Made by a program: the position numbers and the translations under genes
Notes under the pieces: model-generated
The model's database searches: none
What the model was told of the DNA's origin: nothing
Seen by the model: the letters and a program-made list of their open reading frames with translations, nothing else
Source: Pseudomonas fluorescens
Lineage (GTDB): Bacteria; Pseudomonadota; Gammaproteobacteria; Pseudomonadales; Pseudomonadaceae
Length of the DNA stretch: 64,000 nt
Assembly: GCF_040448305.1 (NCBI RefSeq)
Contig: NZ_CP148752.1
Coordinates: 248,001-312,000, forward strand
Direction of reading: 5' to 3'
Part shown: piece after piece, positions 62,247-64,000 of the stretch
How the letters are laid out: each line of letters begins with the position of its first letter
Numbering within the stretch: the stretch's first letter is position 1

Positions 62247-63917
62247 CTATGGGATTGGAAAACTGTTAAGCACCTCCCAATGGTCATCTTCAAGCAAATT
62301 ATATTCAATCAGAGTTTCTTCAGTTGTGTTGACTTCAAGCATTGTATTTTCCCTGTTGTCCAGATCGCAAAACACCAGGGACTCGATGTTGGCATAGCTG
62401 GTTGATATTCTCGGGGCTTTAATTATCTGACCAAAAACATTGCATTCAAAACCATCGACCTCATTGATTATGATGTGATTTACTTTTCCCTTGGGGTTAA
62501 GGTAGTCGATGGTAAGGCCTTCATAAAATTTAAAGTGTCCCCGGCACAACATGGAGGGGGTGCGCTTGCCTTTGACTGGGCCAGATATAAGACGGGAGTA
62601 TTTGTTGAGAAAGCGCTGAGTGCTTTCATCGATATTAATATCGCCTAAAATAATCGCGCCTTCACATTTTTCAGCGATTTTTCTAGCTTTGCTGAGAGCC
62701 GCAATAATCCAAACAAATTCATCTACGAACACTCTAATATCGACACTTTGACTTGAATCAAATCTTGGTAAATCATTTCCAATTTCAAATTCAACAATGA
62801 AATGCCCTTTCTCTAAGTACGACAGAGAACGTTCCAGCCTACTAAAAAGTGGAAGCGCTAAAATATTTAACCCCTGCCACGCCTCAAGGTTAAACGACAC
62901 ATCCAGTTTGGTAAGGCTTTTGTCGCCCTCAATTGCCACTCTAAAAACAAGCAAGTCGTTTAGGCACGCACCGTTAATTACGGTGCGAACAGCTCCTGAG
63001 CTGTAACTAGATATAAATGAGTCTATTAGGTATTCATGCCCGTCCAAATCACAAGCATAAAGATTAGTCTTGATTGGCTTTTTTACACCACTAAGCGATA
63101 TTGAACCAGCACGACTGGTATCAAATTTTTTGTGAATAGCTTCAAATAGCTTTGAGCCAGCAAATTCAAAATTAGATGAGGGCACAATAAGCTCGCGCCC
63201 TTCTTCAAACAGGGCCTTTTCGGCAGACAAAAAACCTTCAAGGTTTTCTATGTCATTAATTAAAAGTCTGAAGTTTGCGTCTTTTGAAGCTGGGGTTATA
63301 ATGTGACTGATCTGTTGCCCATCACGATTGACCTGCACCTTAAAGCGTGGATCTAGACTTTCTAGTCCAGCTTCATAACCTTCCATAACCTCATTGATAG
63401 GAGAGTCTATTGGATTTCCGGTACGGTTTACCCATCGATCTAATAATGCCACTGATTCAGTATGTGCAGCGTCCTTTAACTCTGACTCAGTAAAGGCTCG
63501 CTTATTGACCATTTCATTCGCACGAATTTCAGCGAGATGCTTCCATTCATGCAAGGTCTCTACCGGGTAAGGTGAATCGTCTGCATCTACAAGTTTAGAA
63601 TGCGTTTGACACATCCAAATCCCATTACTTACATCCTTACGCTCTGCCTGGGTCTGACTAAGGTCGTACCGAGGACCACCGGGGGCCGCTGCTTTAATAT
63701 GGCATGCAACACCAACGCTGAAAGGGCCATCGCGTAGAGCCTTTGAGCCATGGGTGTGCACATGACAGCCAGGGAAGGAGCAAACGTTACCGGCCATATC
63801 TCGTAGGCGGTGGACAGTCGAGGCTAGAAAGTTGTCACGCTTTGCCTTAGGTCTAGCTTTTTTGATCTTGCCCTTTGCCTTGACTGGCTTCTTGCCCATA
63901 GGATTTTTTAAGGCCAT
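62247..63917 (-). CDS. HNH endonuclease-domain protein with an unrecognised C-terminal region
   Basis: The 556-residue protein has a basic N-terminus. An HNH domain (about residues 34-130) follows, with VCSFPGC (C46, C51), VACHIKAAAPGGPRY (H73), and NGIWMCQTHSKLVD (N98, C103, H106), similar to the HNH part of CBASS Cap5-type effectors. Residues ~150-556 are unrecognised and mixed alpha/beta; no SAVED motif was identified. The gene is AT-rich. It lies upstream of the SIR2 operon with a 222-bp gap, so it is probably a separate transcription unit in the same defence region. Anything before it lies outside the window. Confidence 0.82.
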   Translation of the reverse strand: MALKNPMGKKPVKAKGKIKKARPKAKRDNFLASTVHRLRDMAGNVCSFPGCHVHTHGSKALRDGPFSVGVACHIKAAAPGGPRYDLSQTQAERKDVSNGIWMCQTHSKLVDADDSPYPVETLHEWKHLAEIRANEMVNKRAFTESELKDAAHTESVALLDRWVNRTGNPIDSPINEVMEGYEAGLESLDPRFKVQVNRDGQQISHIITPASKDANFRLLINDIENLEGFLSAEKALFEEGRELIVPSSNFEFAGSKLFEAIHKKFDTSRAGSISLSGVKKPIKTNLYACDLDGHEYLIDSFISSYSSGAVRTVINGACLNDLLVFRVAIEGDKSLTKLDVSFNLEAWQGLNILALPLFSRLERSLSYLEKGHFIVEFEIGNDLPRFDSSQSVDIRVFVDEFVWIIAALSKARKIAEKCEGAIILGDINIDESTQRFLNKYSRLISGPVKGKRTPSMLCRGHFKFYEGLTIDYLNPKGKVNHIIINEVDGFECNVFGQIIKAPRISTSYANIESLVFCDLDNRENTMLEVNTTEETLIEYNLLEDDHWEVLNSFPIP

Positions 63918-64000
63918 ATACCCTCATCCCCTTACTGATTTCACATCAAGATGATGCTAGGAAACTAATCGTTCGGCGACCCGCTTCCTTGAGTCTAATG

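Overview
The window looks like the chromosome of a fluorescent-group Pseudomonas. Most genes are GC-rich with typical pseudomonad content: SfnB-type flavoenzymes, an OprD porin, a TonB siderophore receptor, DctBD, agmatine deiminase, GabP and a basic amino acid ABC operon. Intergenic regions carry the GTGGGAGCGAGC..GCTCGCGAT REP palindromes common in this group, mostly as head-to-head doublets.

Bases 1-32,600 are mostly core genome. They hold a sulfur-scavenging cluster (two SfnB-like flavoenzymes, an NtaA/DszA-type monooxygenase and a MetQNI-type transporter), an RHS/TccC-like protein with an AT-rich metalloprotease tip, a subtilisin-like lipoprotein, a RecQ paralogue, an fdhD-fdhF pair beside a LysR regulator, nudE-cysQ, dctBD, rfbC, a kinase-aminotransferase fusion and aguA. 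All 16 REP units seen are in this part.

Bases 32,600-55,900 mix core transport and redox genes with small accessory inserts. These are a RelE/HigB-type toxin-antitoxin pair, an Abi_2 abortive-infection gene (one-base frameshift) preceded by a promoter and a small terminator-ended RNA, a vapBC pair, and a TSUP transporter with a 2-oxoglutarate oxygenase. The last three inserts share one architecture: each is bracketed by two copies of a rho-independent terminator that would otherwise sit once between convergent transcription units. The copies are about 96% identical around vapBC, 85% around Abi and 81% around the transporter/oxygenase pair.

From about 55,900 to the right edge the DNA looks like a genomic island that continues past the window. 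It starts near a degenerate tRNA-3'-end-like sequence and GCCCCCAAA repeats, then carries an AT-rich two-transmembrane protein, about 1 kb of GGGGGAAC and GTTAACC repeats, and a candidate defence block on the minus strand. The block has an N-terminal-HNH protein with an unrecognised C-terminal region, then a SIR2-family protein translationally coupled to a 912-residue helical protein, itself coupled to a 70-codon frame. The SIR2 pair is the best candidate for an undescribed antiphage system. The Abi-linked RNA and the terminator-bracketed islets are the other main points of interest.
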